Source: Streptomyces sp. NRRL B-3428 (GTDB taxonomy: Bacteria > Actinomycetota > Actinomycetes > Streptomycetales > Streptomycetaceae). Taken from it: a stretch of DNA of 64,000 nucleotides. The translations under genes and the position numbers were made by a program. Where the stretch lies: positions 248,001-312,000 of the forward strand of contig JOGW01000003.1 of NCBI GenBank assembly GCA_000721375.1, read 5' to 3'. The first letter of the stretch is position 1, and each line of letters opens with the position of its first letter. The notes under the pieces are model-generated. The model was not told where the DNA came from. It searched no databases and saw only the letters and a list, made by a program, of their open reading frames with translations. Positions 24,938-33,895 of this stretch are shown piece after piece.

Positions 24938-27037
24938 GTGACGCCACCCCGCGATCGCTCGCTGCCCCACATAGCCGCGCGGGCGGTCCTGGCCGCCCTG
25001 CTCGTGGTCGTGCTGCCTCTGCTCCTGACCGGTCCCGCGCGGGCCGAGGGCTCGGTCACGCTGTCCAGGTCCGGGCAGATCACCGACAAGGTGGGGGCGC
25101 TCGGCGACCGCAAGGGCGAGGTCGGCCAGGCGCTCGACAAGCTCTACGACGACCGCGGGGTCCAGCTCTTCGTCGCGTACGTACGGGATTTCTCCGGGCA
25201 GAGCGCGAAGAGCTGGGCGAACAGCACGGCCGAGCGCAACGGGCTCGGTCTGGACGACATCCTGCTCGCGGTGGCCACCCACGACCGGCAGTACGCGTAC
25301 TCGGTCGACCAGGACTCCCGGCTCAGCGAGGCCCAGCTGCAGGAAGTGGCCACGAAGGCGATCGAGCCGGCGCTGAAGCAGAACGACTGGGCGGGCGCCG
25401 CGATCGGTGCGGCGAACGGCTACGACGCGGTCCTCGCGGGTCAGCCGGTGCCCACTCCGACGATCACCCCCGGCAACCCCGATCCGGGCGCAGCCGAGGA
25501 CCACGGTCCGGCGACCGGGGATCTGGTGCTTCCGGTGATCGCGGTGGGCAGCGCGGGTGCGCTCGCGGCGTATGCGTACACGCGGAGCAAGCGGAAGAAG
25601 GACGGCGGCGCGGGTTCGGGCGGCAGTACGGCGGGCTGGCAGCAGGGTCCCGCGCCCACTCCCCTGCCCGAGCTGGACAAGAAGGCGCGGCTGCTGCTCG
25701 TCGAGACCGATGACGCGATCCGGACCTCGACCGAGGAACTCGGCTTCGCAGCGGCCCAGTTCGGGGACGACGCGGTCAAGCGCTTCCAGGACGCAGTGAC
25801 GTACGCGAAGGGTGAACTGACCGCCGCCTTCAAGCTGCGACAGCAGCTCGACGACGCGTTTCCCGAGGACGACGCCACCAAGCGGCGGATGCTGGACGAG
25901 ATCGTCTCGCGGTGCTCGGAGGCCAACCGGCGGCTCGACGCCGAAAGCGCGGACTTCGACCGGCTGCGGGCTCTCGAGCAGAACGCTCCTGAGGCGCTGG
26001 CACTGGCCGAAGGGACGTTCCGCGAGGTCAGCGCGCGGACGACGACGGCCGCCCAGACGTACGCCGGCCTTGGCACGCGCTACGCCGACTCCGCCTCCGC
26101 GCCCGTGAGCGGGCATGTCGAGGAGGCGCAGGAGCGGCTGCTCTTCGCCACCGAGAACCTCAATCAGGCGCGGCAGCTGCTCGACGGCGGCCAGAAGGGG
26201 CCCGCCGCGGTGCATCTGCGAGCCGCCGAAGGAGCCGTCGACCAGGCGGGCACGCTGGTGGACGCGGTGAACCGGCTCGCGGCGGAGCTCGGCCAGGCCG
26301 AGGCGAAGCTGCCCGGGGCGCTGACCGAGACGGAGACCGATCTGGCCGATGCGCGCGGACTGCTGCAGGGCACGGCGACCGGCACCTCGACCGCCGATCT
26401 GCAGGGGCGGATCGCGCGGGCCGAGTCGGTGCTTTCGGATGTACGGGGTGAGGTGGCCGGCGGGCGGTACGACCCGATCGACGCGCTGCGGCGGATCGAG
26501 GAGGCGGACTCGGCGCTCGACGACTCCCTGGCCGGGGCGCGCGAGCGCGAGGTCGCCGATCAGCGGGCGCGGGGGCTGCTCGACCAGACGCTGCTCACCG
26601 CGCGCAGTGCGGTGGGTGCGGCGGCCGACTACATCACGACGCACCGGGGCGGGGTGGGCAGCGAGGCCCGTACGCGGCTCGCGGAGGCGCAGCGGCATCT
26701 CGCCTCCGCCGACGCACTGGCCGCATCCGACGCCTCGGGCGCACTGGCCCACGCCCAGCAGGCCGACTCCATGGCACGTCAGGCGCAGCAGCTGGCCGAG
26801 CGGGATGTGCGCTCCTTCGATCCTTACGGGGGCGGGCCCGGTGGCCGTTCGCGTTCGGGCGGGATGGGCGGCGCGGTGCTCGGCGGGATCATCCTCGGCG
26901 AGGTGCTGGGCGGGATGGGGCGCGGGATGGGCGGCGGCTTCGGCGGTGGCCGGGGCGGTGGCGGGTTCGGGGGTGGGCCGGGGAGCTTCGGCGGAGGTGG
27001 GACCCGGGGGCGGATGGGTGGTGGTGGGCGTTTCTGA
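24938..27037 (+). CDS. Membrane-anchored TPM-domain protein with coiled coil and Gly-rich tail
   Basis: A 699-residue envelope protein. The N-terminal signal sequence (AARAVLAALLVVVLPLLLTGPARAEG) precedes a TPM domain (about residues 40-165, with VGALGDRKGEVGQAL, DRGVQLFVAYV and NGLGLDDILLAVA). A span (LVLPVIAVGSAGALAAYAY) and about 430 residues of helical, Glu/Ala/Arg-rich sequence predicted to be coiled coil follow. It ends in a Gly-rich tail (GGFGGGRGGGGFGGG). I start it at the GTG at 24938. An in-frame extension to 24875 exists but lacks a signal. TPM proteins are often found with PspA-type genes, as here, where pspA follows 81 bp downstream. Confidence 0.85.
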   Translation: MTPPRDRSLPHIAARAVLAALLVVVLPLLLTGPARAEGSVTLSRSGQITDKVGALGDRKGEVGQALDKLYDDRGVQLFVAYVRDFSGQSAKSWANSTAERNGLGLDDILLAVATHDRQYAYSVDQDSRLSEAQLQEVATKAIEPALKQNDWAGAAIGAANGYDAVLAGQPVPTPTITPGNPDPGAAEDHGPATGDLVLPVIAVGSAGALAAYAYTRSKRKKDGGAGSGGSTAGWQQGPAPTPLPELDKKARLLLVETDDAIRTSTEELGFAAAQFGDDAVKRFQDAVTYAKGELTAAFKLRQQLDDAFPEDDATKRRMLDEIVSRCSEANRRLDAESADFDRLRALEQNAPEALALAEGTFREVSARTTTAAQTYAGLGTRYADSASAPVSGHVEEAQERLLFATENLNQARQLLDGGQKGPAAVHLRAAEGAVDQAGTLVDAVNRLAAELGQAEAKLPGALTETETDLADARGLLQGTATGTSTADLQGRIARAESVLSDVRGEVAGGRYDPIDALRRIEEADSALDDSLAGAREREVADQRARGLLDQTLLTARSAVGAAADYITTHRGGVGSEARTRLAEAQRHLASADALAASDASGALAHAQQADSMARQAQQLAERDVRSFDPYGGGPGGRSRSGGMGGAVLGGIILGEVLGGMGRGMGGGFGGGRGGGGFGGGPGSFGGGGTRGRMGGGGRF

Positions 27038-27050
27038 ACCGGCCTTTCAT

Positions 27051-27080
27051 CCCGTACGGACCTTCGGACCTTCGTACGGG
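27051..27080 (+). terminator. Hairpin between the TPM gene and pspA
   Basis: An 8-bp perfect stem CCCGTACG (27051-27058) / CGTACGGG (27073-27080) with internal CCTTCGGACCTT. It could attenuate read-through into pspA or act as an operator; the 38 bp between it and the pspA ATG leave little room for another promoter. Confidence 0.5.
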
Positions 27081-27118
27081 GTCATGAACTCTCGTACCCG
27101 TAAAGGAAGTTCACCGTC

Positions 27119-27832
27119 ATGACGAAGCAGACCATCCTGGGCCGTGTCGCCCAGCTCGCGAAGGCCAACATCAACTCGCTGCTCGACCAGGCCGAGGATC
27201 CGCAGAAGATGCTCGACCAGCTGATCCGCGACTACACCAACAACATCCGCGAGGCGGAGGAGGCGGTGTCGACGACGATCGGCAATCTGCGGCTGCTCGA
27301 AGCGGACCACAAGGAGGACGTGGACGCGGCGGGCGAGTGGGGCGGCAAGGCGCTCGCGTCCAGCAAGAAGGCCGATCAGATGCGGTCGGCGGGGGACGCG
27401 GAGGGTGCGGACAAGTTCGACGCGCTCGCGAAGGTGGCGCTGGGGCGCCAGCTGCAGTCGGAGAAGGAGGCGAAGGACGCCGAGCCGACGATCGCCGCGC
27501 AGACCGAGGTGGTCGACAAGCTGAAGTCCGGTCTCGACCAGATGAAGGTCAAGCTGACCGAACTGCAGGCGAAGCGCGATCAGTTGGTGGCGCGGGCCAA
27601 GACGGCCCAGGCGCAGAACCAGATGATGGACGCGGCGCAGAACATCAACGTCCTGGACCCGACGAGTGAGCTGTCGCGGTTCGAGGACAAGGTGCGCAGG
27701 GAGGAGGCGAGGGCGATGGGCAAGCAGGAGCTGGCGGCCTCGTCGCTGGACGCCCAGTTCGAGCAGCTCGACTCGATGGGCGACCAGGCGGAGATCGAGG
27801 CGCGGCTTGCGGCGATGAAGGCCACGTCCTGA
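27119..27832 (+). CDS. pspA: Phage shock protein A / IM30 family membrane-stress protein
   Basis: A 237-residue PspA/Vipp1/IM30 protein. It starts with the amphipathic helix typical of the family (MTKQTILGRVAQLAKANINS), then LLDQAEDPQKMLDQLIRDY, and is helical and coiled-coil throughout. These proteins assemble into rings or rods on the inner membrane surface and maintain membrane integrity under stress. In Streptomyces, PspA supports tolerance of envelope stress. AAGGAAG lies ahead of the ATG. It follows the TPM gene on the same strand; a hairpin between them may tune the two separately. Confidence 0.95.
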   Translation: MTKQTILGRVAQLAKANINSLLDQAEDPQKMLDQLIRDYTNNIREAEEAVSTTIGNLRLLEADHKEDVDAAGEWGGKALASSKKADQMRSAGDAEGADKFDALAKVALGRQLQSEKEAKDAEPTIAAQTEVVDKLKSGLDQMKVKLTELQAKRDQLVARAKTAQAQNQMMDAAQNINVLDPTSELSRFEDKVRREEARAMGKQELAASSLDAQFEQLDSMGDQAEIEARLAAMKATS

Positions 27833-27840
27833 GCGGTGAG

Positions 27841-27868
27841 GGTACCCCGGGCGGTACACCGGGGCACC
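27841..27868. terminator. Hairpin between pspA and the SpoIIE-type gene
   Basis: GGTACCCCGG (27841-27850) pairs with CCGGGGCACC (27859-27868) with one A-C mismatch; 8-nt loop. It lies between convergent stop codons. Confidence 0.6.
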
Positions 27869-27874
27869 ACCCCG

Positions 27875-30463
27875 TCAGAACATGCTCAACAGCGCGTCCA
27901 CCGAAGGTTCCGACGGGGATCCGCCGTCCGGGAGTGGGAGTTCGAACCACACCGTTTTGCCGTGGGGGGTGCGGCGGGCGCCCCACGAAGCGCTGAGGAG
28001 GCCGACCAGTTGGAGGCCGCGGCCGCCCTCGTCCGTGTCGCGGGCTCTGCGGCGGCGGGGCTGGACGAGGCCCGCGTCCCAGACCTCGCAGACCAGGGTG
28101 CGGTCCAGGAGCAGGCGGAGCCGGATCTCGCCCTCGCCGTAGCGCAGGGCATTGGTGACCAGTTCGCTGACCAGGAGTTCCGTCGTGTCGACGAGGGCCT
28201 CCAGGTCCCAGGTCGCCAGCAGGGCGCGGGCCAGTTCGCGGGCGCGGCCCACCGAGCGGGCCTCGCGGGGCAGGGTCCAGTCGCCGACCGACTCGCGGGG
28301 CAGACCCTGCACCCGGGCCATGAGCAGGGCGATGTCGTCCTCGCCGTGGTGGGTGTCGAGGGTGTTGAGGACGTGGTCGCAGACGTCTTCGAGGGGGCGG
28401 GCGGGGTCGGTGAGGGCTGAGCGGAAGGCGCGCAGGCCTTCGTCGAGGGGATGGTCGCGGGATTCGACCAGACCGTCCGTGTACAGGGCGAGCAACGCGC
28501 CCTCCGGGAGCTGCACTTCGACTTCCTCGAAGGGTTCGCCGCCGACGCCGAGCGGCATGCCCGGCGGTACGTCGAGCATCAGGGCCTCTTCGCCCGGTTC
28601 GACGAGCACGGGGGGCAAGTGGCCCGCGTTCGCGAAGGTGCAGCGCCGCGTGACTGGGTCGTACACCGCGTAGACACAGGTCGCGAGGTACACCTCGGAG
28701 GGGTCCACGTCGCGGCCCTGGAGTGCGCGGCGGGTGGACTGCGGTGAGTGCGGGTGCTGGCCCCAAGGGGTCGGGGCGCCGAGGCCGCGGGCGATCTCGT
28801 CCAGGGCGGAGAGCACCTCGGCCGGTTCGAGGTCGAGGAGGGCCAGCGTGCGTACGGCGGTGCGGAGTTCACCCATGGCCACCGCGGCGCGCAGACCGCG
28901 GCCCATCACGTCGCCGACGACCAGGGCCGTACGGTGGCCGGGGAGTTCGATCACGTCGAACCAGTCGCCGCCGACCTCGGTGGCCGCATTGCCGGGCAGA
29001 TAGCGGCAGGCGATGTCGAGGCCCGCCGCCTCGGGGTCGCCGGGCGGGAGCAGGGAGCGCTGCAGGATCAGGGCGCGTTCGTGCTCGCGGCGGTACAGGC
29101 GCGCGTTGTCGATACAGACCGCGGCGCGCGCGGCCAGTTCGACCGCGAGAGTGCGGTCGCGGTCGGAGAAGGGCTCGCTGCCCATCGTGCGCGAGAAGCG
29201 CACCAGGCCCACGACGGTGTCGTGCGCGACCATCGGCACGGCGAGCGTCGAGCGCACCATGCCGCCTTCCACGCGCGGGATGGTGACCGGGCGTGCGGTG
29301 CGCAGGGCGTCCGCGCAGGGCGAGTTGAAGGCGTAGCGGTGCAGGGAGCCGATGGCCACCGGCTCACCGCCGTCGTCCAGCGGACCGTCCGACACGGCGC
29401 TGGAGAACGCCACGCGGCGCAGCTCCGCACTGCCGTCGGCGAGACCGGGCGGGGTCTCGTCGCCGTCGAGCAGCCCTTGGTAGAGGTCCACGGAGGCCAG
29501 GTCGCAGAAGACGGGGACGGTGACGTCCAGAAGTTCGCGGGCGGTGGTCTCCAGGTCGAGGGAGTTGCCGATGCGCGAGCCGGCTTCGTTGAGCAGCGCG
29601 AGATTACGGCGGGACTGTGCCGCCTCACGGGCGGCCGCATGGCGGCGGGTGACATCCGTGCCGAGGCCGGCCACGCCGATCGGGCGGCCCGTACCGCTGT
29701 GCACGCGGTAGAGGTTGATCGACCAGTGGCGGCGGTCGTTGGATCCCGGTGCGGGACCGACGATCTGCATGTCCGTGACGGACTCGCCGGTCTCCAGGAC
29801 CCGCTTGAGCGCGGCGGCCATCCGGTCGGCCTCGCCGCGCGGCAGATAGTCGTGGACGGTGCGGCCGCGGTGTTCGTCGGCGTGGCCGCCGAAGACGGAG
29901 GCGAAGCGCTTGTTGGCGCGCTGCACGCGGAGATCCGTGCCGAACAACAGGAATCCGAAGGGTGATTGGCCGAAAATGGCCTGCGAGGCCGCCAGGTCGG
30001 TCTCTATGCGGCGCAGTGCGCGGACATCGACCACTATGCAGACCGCACCACGCGCCCCCGGTTCGGTCTCGGTCGGCATCACATAGACCTCGGCGACACC
30101 GTCGAGCGTGCCGTCCTCGGCCATCCGGAAGGGGACGATTCCCGTCCACTCCTTGCCGTCGAGGATCTCGCCGATCCTGCGATGGCCCACATCGCGCAGG
30201 CCGGCGGGGACGAAGGCCTCGATGGGGTCCTTGCCCACGGCGTCGGCCGCGGCCACGTGGAAGAGCTGCTCGGCACGGAGGGACCACTGGTCGATCCGGC
30301 CGTCGGGGCCGAGCGAGAACGCGGCGACCTTGATGTAGTCGTAGATCGAACCGGGCGGGCTCGCCTGCCACAGGATGTCGGCCACTCCCCGGACAGACTC
30401 GGACCGGCGCACCTGCCCCGCGGGCTGCTCGGGCTCAGGCGTACCGGCTGCTATCTCGCTCAC
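27875..30463 (-). CDS. PAS-PAS-GAF-PP2C (SpoIIE)-HATPase multidomain regulator
   Basis: An 862-residue cytoplasmic signalling protein. In order: PAS (about 40-150), PAS (about 155-275), GAF (about 300-455), a PP2C-like SpoIIE phosphatase (about 480-690) and a histidine kinase-like ATPase (about 715-850). Phosphatase metal motifs EVGGDWFD, VGDVMGRG, NAGHLPP, TDGLVE and DDIALL are all present. The ATPase has an N-box (LVSELVTNALRYG) and a G-rich box (DEGGRGLQLV), as in anti-sigma kinases RsbW/SpoIIAB. Such fusions probably switch anti-anti-sigma partners by phosphorylation and dephosphorylation. The start is the GTG at 30463 with GGAGGGG upstream. A stand-alone ATPase lies just upstream. Confidence 0.93.
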   Translation of the reverse strand: MSEIAAGTPEPEQPAGQVRRSESVRGVADILWQASPPGSIYDYIKVAAFSLGPDGRIDQWSLRAEQLFHVAAADAVGKDPIEAFVPAGLRDVGHRRIGEILDGKEWTGIVPFRMAEDGTLDGVAEVYVMPTETEPGARGAVCIVVDVRALRRIETDLAASQAIFGQSPFGFLLFGTDLRVQRANKRFASVFGGHADEHRGRTVHDYLPRGEADRMAAALKRVLETGESVTDMQIVGPAPGSNDRRHWSINLYRVHSGTGRPIGVAGLGTDVTRRHAAAREAAQSRRNLALLNEAGSRIGNSLDLETTARELLDVTVPVFCDLASVDLYQGLLDGDETPPGLADGSAELRRVAFSSAVSDGPLDDGGEPVAIGSLHRYAFNSPCADALRTARPVTIPRVEGGMVRSTLAVPMVAHDTVVGLVRFSRTMGSEPFSDRDRTLAVELAARAAVCIDNARLYRREHERALILQRSLLPPGDPEAAGLDIACRYLPGNAATEVGGDWFDVIELPGHRTALVVGDVMGRGLRAAVAMGELRTAVRTLALLDLEPAEVLSALDEIARGLGAPTPWGQHPHSPQSTRRALQGRDVDPSEVYLATCVYAVYDPVTRRCTFANAGHLPPVLVEPGEEALMLDVPPGMPLGVGGEPFEEVEVQLPEGALLALYTDGLVESRDHPLDEGLRAFRSALTDPARPLEDVCDHVLNTLDTHHGEDDIALLMARVQGLPRESVGDWTLPREARSVGRARELARALLATWDLEALVDTTELLVSELVTNALRYGEGEIRLRLLLDRTLVCEVWDAGLVQPRRRRARDTDEGGRGLQLVGLLSASWGARRTPHGKTVWFELPLPDGGSPSEPSVDALLSMF

Positions 30464-30652
30464 GCGACCGTCCCCTCCAGCTCACCGTCATGTACCGGAT
30501 CCCGCGACGGCTTGCCCACAGTATCCAGCACTACGGCCGCACGCAACACTGCGTTCACAGCTCCACTGCGATACATCCGTTTTCGGCCGTGCCGCAGGGA
30601 GATCGGCTCTAGTTCACCTTCTAACCAAGCAGAGGCCCCCTCTAACCCCGGC

Positions 30653-31060
30653 TCAGGCGGGAAGCGTCAGCTCGAACCAGACGGTCTTTCCGGAATGCCC
30701 CGCTCTGGTACCCCAGCGGGTGGCCGAGCAGGCGACAAGCTGCAGGCCACGGCCGCCTTCGTCGTCCACCGTCGCATGCCGCTCCAGAGGCGGGTCCGGG
30801 AGCGGATCTGAGACTTCGACCCGCAGTACGCCGGGCGCTTCGGAGGGGCGCACGAGCCGCACACCGATGGGGCCGGAGGCGTACCGCAAAGAATTGGTCA
30901 CGAGCTCGCTGACGAGGAGCACCGTGACATCACCGAGCGTGGCCAGACCCCAGTGCACGAGCTGCTTGCGGACGACGGCGCGGGCGGTGCGTACGGCGGT
31001 GGGATCGGCGGGAAAGGTCCACTCGGCGCAGTCGCCTTCGGTCTCGATCACGCCGATCAC
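30653..31060 (-). CDS. Stand-alone anti-sigma-type ATPase (RsbW-like HATPase_c_2)
   Basis: A 135-residue ATP-binding protein with the N-box LLVSELVTNSLRY and the G-rich box DEGGRGLQLVAC, closing with GKTVWFELTLP. These blocks closely resemble the C-terminal domain of the PP2C fusion encoded next (GKTVWFELPLP), suggesting a shared origin. Such proteins phosphorylate STAS anti-anti-sigma factors or hold sigma factors inactive. The GTG start at 31060 has no clear Shine-Dalgarno sequence, so the message may be leaderless or the true start may differ slightly. The gap to the next gene is 189 bp, so they may be separate transcripts. Confidence 0.9.
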   Translation of the reverse strand: MIGVIETEGDCAEWTFPADPTAVRTARAVVRKQLVHWGLATLGDVTVLLVSELVTNSLRYASGPIGVRLVRPSEAPGVLRVEVSDPLPDPPLERHATVDDEGGRGLQLVACSATRWGTRAGHSGKTVWFELTLPA

Positions 31061-31123
31061 TTCCCGGAGCGGGGCCGGAACCTCTGTCCGGTTTCATGGG
31101 GTTAATCAGCACATACCCGATAT

Positions 31124-31158
31124 CACAGGGCGCCTACCGCTTACGTAGGCGCACTGTG
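31124..31158 (-). terminator. Long hairpin between the Nudix and ATPase genes
   Basis: CACAG-G-GCGCCTAC (31124-31137) pairs with GTAGGCGC-A-CTGTG (31145-31158), with a single G-A mismatch and a 7-nt loop. It can end Nudix transcription (stop at 31272) but also sits about 65-100 nt upstream of the ATPase start, where it could serve as an operator. Confidence 0.65.
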
Positions 31159-31271
31159 GCACAAACGGCGTAGCCAGGAGCGCCGAACAGGATCTCCTGG
31201 AGCCCCGGGGCGCACGTCTGCCCAGGTGGGGTCGCACTCTCCGAGGTCCTGCCGCCGTCAGGCCGAAGGTG

Positions 31272-31667
31272 TCACAGCAGGTCGCCCGCGGCCTTCAGAT
31301 CATCAAAGAGCAACTGGTCGACGGGCGGCACCGAATCCCGGTCCGCATACGAGAACCAGGCCATCTCCTCGATCTCGCTACTCGGAGTCAGCTCCCCCTC
31401 GTATTCGGCCGTGTAGCAGGCCATCCGCGCAATCGTGCCTGCCGGACGCTCCGGAACACCGGCCTCGTACGTGCCCACGTAGGCGACCGTGCCAGGGTCG
31501 AGCAGGACGCTGAGCTCCTCCTTGATCTCACGCAGCAGGGTCTCGACATCGCTCTCCGCCCCCTCGCGCTTGCCGCCGGGAGGGTAGAAGACGTCCTTGC
31601 CACGCGGACGCGCGCACAGGATGCGGCCGTTCTCGATGCGCACCCATGCCACCGTGTCGATCAGCAC
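31272..31667 (-). CDS. Nudix hydrolase
   Basis: A 131-residue Nudix-fold pyrophosphohydrolase. The Nudix box runs from GGKREGAESD to LLREIKEELSV (about residues 31-54) and keeps the catalytic RExxEE core. The usual Gly after EEL is replaced by Ser. The length is typical of small MutT-like enzymes that clear nucleoside diphosphate-linked compounds; the substrate cannot be read from the sequence. It starts with ATG and lies alone between the SPOR-like gene and the ATPase gene, all on the minus strand. Confidence 0.93.
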   Translation of the reverse strand: MLIDTVAWVRIENGRILCARPRGKDVFYPPGGKREGAESDVETLLREIKEELSVLLDPGTVAYVGTYEAGVPERPAGTIARMACYTAEYEGELTPSSEIEEMAWFSYADRDSVPPVDQLLFDDLKAAGDLL

Positions 31668-31777
31668 TGACTACGTCCCGCTTCCGCTTGTCCGCACTTC
31701 GGTCGCACGGGACCTTACCCGGATGCGCCACGGCGCGACCCAGGGCCCGACAACCGTCTCCCGGCCGTCCGCACCAC

Positions 31778-31957
31778 TCAGACAGTGCGGCTGTCCGCCC
31801 GCTCCACCCAGTAGAGCTGCTTGTGGCCGCGGTCCTCCAGGCCGGCGACGACCTTCTCGGCCTCCGCCCTGGTGGCATACCTGCCGACGCGATAGCGGTT
31901 GCCGTTGTCGTCCTGCCGTATGACATGCCAGGGAAGGGTCGGGCTGTTGTCGTTCAT
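31778..31957 (-). CDS. Small SPOR-like protein
   Basis: A 59-residue protein (MNDNSPTLPWHVIRQDDNGN, then YRVGRYATRAEAEKVV and GHKQLYWVER) with the beta-alpha-beta look of a single SPOR-type repeat. It has no signal peptide or membrane segment, so unlike septal SPOR proteins it should be cytoplasmic. I take the ATG at 31957, which has AAGGAGAG close upstream, rather than the 20-residue basic extension to 32017. Short proteins of this kind are widespread in Streptomyces, with no known role that I can name. Confidence 0.8.
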   Translation of the reverse strand: MNDNSPTLPWHVIRQDDNGNRYRVGRYATRAEAEKVVAGLEDRGHKQLYWVERADSRTV

Positions 31958-32092
31958 CGCTCTCCTTCCCTTCCGCTTGGGGCGTGCCGCATCGCGCCCG
32001 GTGAGGAAACCCCACAACGCATATGCCCGAGCCTACGCCCGGACTTCACTCTGTGGAGCGGGGTTTGCACAATGAGGTAGCGAATCGGCCAT

Positions 32093-32132
32093 CGACGCGG
32101 GGGCGCATCCCGGTGGATACGCCCCCGCGTCG
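32093..32132 (-). terminator. Terminator of the NCS1 permease gene
   Basis: A 13-bp perfect stem (32093-32105 with 32120-32132, CGACGCGGGGGCG/CGCCCCCGCGTCG), then one mismatch and ATCC/GGAT with a CGGT loop. It begins 27 nt after the permease stop. Confidence 0.9.
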
Positions 32133-32158
32133 TCAACTCGGTGTCGAATCGGACCTGT

Positions 32159-33880
32159 TCAGACCTGTTCGACCTTGGTACGGACCGTCGGCAGCGGCAT
32201 CAGGACCGGTTCACCGCTCGGCGCCTTGCGGCAGACGTCTCCGCAGTCGGCGTCGAGCGAGCAGCACAGGGAGCAGATGGGGCCGTTCTGTACAGGGCAG
32301 TCGGCGATGTCGGGCAGCTCGTAGGCCGTTTCGCAGACCGAGCAGTCGTGGGTCGCGGTCTCGTCCTCGACGACGACATCCGGGCCGTTCACCGGGTTCG
32401 GACGGGCGAGGTAGTACTTGCCCTTGGTGGCCCAGGCGATCAACGGGCAGAGGATCAGGGCGAGTCCGGCGGCGATGAAGGTCGAGAAGGCCTCGGCGTA
32501 CTCACCGAAGACACCGAAGAACGCCGTGATGGAGACGACCGAGGCGATGGTCATCGCACCGAAGCCCGCCGGGTTCACGGCGTACAGGTACGCGCGCTTG
32601 AACTCGATGTACTTGGGGCTCCAGCCCATCCGCTTGTTGATGACCAGGTCGGCGGCGACCGCGGCGATCCAGGCGATGCCGACGTTGGAGTAGAAGCCGA
32701 GCAGTTTGCCCAGCGCGGCGAACATGTTCATCTCCATCAGCGTCAGCGCGATGGCGAGGTTCAGGAAGATGTACCAGACCCGGCCGGGGTGCTTGTGCGT
32801 GATACGGGAGAAGAAGTTCGACCAGCTCAGCGAGCCACTGTAGGCGTTGGTGACGTTGATCTTGATCTGCGAGACGATCACGAAGACCGCGGCGGCGGGC
32901 AGCGCCACCGAGCCGAGCCAGGGCTTGAGCGCTTCGAGCTGCGGCGCGATGGGTTCGAGCGCATGGGTCTTCCCTACGGCCTCGAGGGCGACGAAGGCGA
33001 GGAACGCACCGCCGAGCTGCTTGGCCGCGCCGATGATCACCCAGCCGGGACCGGCCGCGAGAACGGCCAGATTCCATCGGCGCTTGTTCGCCTCGGTCTT
33101 CTTCGGCATGAAGCGCAAGTAGTCGGCCTGCTCGCCGATCTGGGCGATCAGGGAGAGCGCCACACCGGTGCCGAGACCGAAGCCGATCCAGTCGAATCCG
33201 GAGCCGGCACCCTCCGTACCGCCGAAGGAGCCGAACGCGCCCCAGGCGTCCGGGGCCTCGAAGGCGAGGATGACGAACGGCAGGATCATGCCGATGATCC
33301 AGATCGGCTGGGTCCAGGCCTGCACCTTGGCGAGCGCGCCCATGCCGCGGAAGACGATCGGGATCACGATCAGCGTGGTCACCAAGTAGCCGACCTCCAC
33401 CGGGAGTCCGACGGCCTGGTGCATGGCCTGGGCCATGATCGAGCCTTCGAGCGCAAAGAAGATGAAGGTGAACGAGGCGTAGATGAGGGACGTCAGCGTC
33501 GAGCCGAAGTAGCCGAAGCCGGCGCCGCGGGTCACCAGGTCCATGTCCAGGCCGTACTTGGCGCAGGCCTTGGCGATGGGGATGCCGGTGACGAAGATGA
33601 TCACGGCGGCGGTGAGGATCGAGGCGAAGCCGCTGGTGAAGCCGTAGGTGAAGACGATGGACGCGCCGATCGCGAAGTCCGCGAGATAGGCGATGCCGCC
33701 GAGCGCCGTGCCCGCCACCATCGAGGGCGACCAGCGCCGGAACGAGTGCGGGGCATAGCGCAGCGAGTAGTCCTCGCGGCTCTCGTCGGCGGCGAGCTTG
33801 GCATAACTGCGCTTCGGCGGCGGCTGGTTGGGCCCGCCGGGCTCACCGGCCTCTTCGGTGCGGGTGACCGTGTCCGTCAT
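32159..33880 (-). CDS. NCS1 family nucleobase/purine-cytosine permease with C-terminal cysteine cluster
   Basis: A 573-residue transporter with about 12 spans and the look of purine-cytosine permeases (SYAKLAADESREDYSLRYAP at the N-terminus, then FRRWSPSMVAGTALGGIAYL). It should import a nucleobase or related heterocycle with a cation. Unusually, the cytoplasmic tail carries eight cysteines in 38 residues (513, 516, 528, 536, 539, 540, 546, 550) in the pattern CSVC, DCP, GPICSLCCSLDADCGDVC. This resembles a metal-binding module. The leader has AAGGAG before the ATG and a 13-bp hairpin just upstream of it. A GntR/HutC regulator gene lies next, 169 bp upstream. Confidence 0.93.
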   Translation of the reverse strand: MTDTVTRTEEAGEPGGPNQPPPKRSYAKLAADESREDYSLRYAPHSFRRWSPSMVAGTALGGIAYLADFAIGASIVFTYGFTSGFASILTAAVIIFVTGIPIAKACAKYGLDMDLVTRGAGFGYFGSTLTSLIYASFTFIFFALEGSIMAQAMHQAVGLPVEVGYLVTTLIVIPIVFRGMGALAKVQAWTQPIWIIGMILPFVILAFEAPDAWGAFGSFGGTEGAGSGFDWIGFGLGTGVALSLIAQIGEQADYLRFMPKKTEANKRRWNLAVLAAGPGWVIIGAAKQLGGAFLAFVALEAVGKTHALEPIAPQLEALKPWLGSVALPAAAVFVIVSQIKINVTNAYSGSLSWSNFFSRITHKHPGRVWYIFLNLAIALTLMEMNMFAALGKLLGFYSNVGIAWIAAVAADLVINKRMGWSPKYIEFKRAYLYAVNPAGFGAMTIASVVSITAFFGVFGEYAEAFSTFIAAGLALILCPLIAWATKGKYYLARPNPVNGPDVVVEDETATHDCSVCETAYELPDIADCPVQNGPICSLCCSLDADCGDVCRKAPSGEPVLMPLPTVRTKVEQV

Positions 33881-33895
33881 GCTGGCTCCTTCGCG

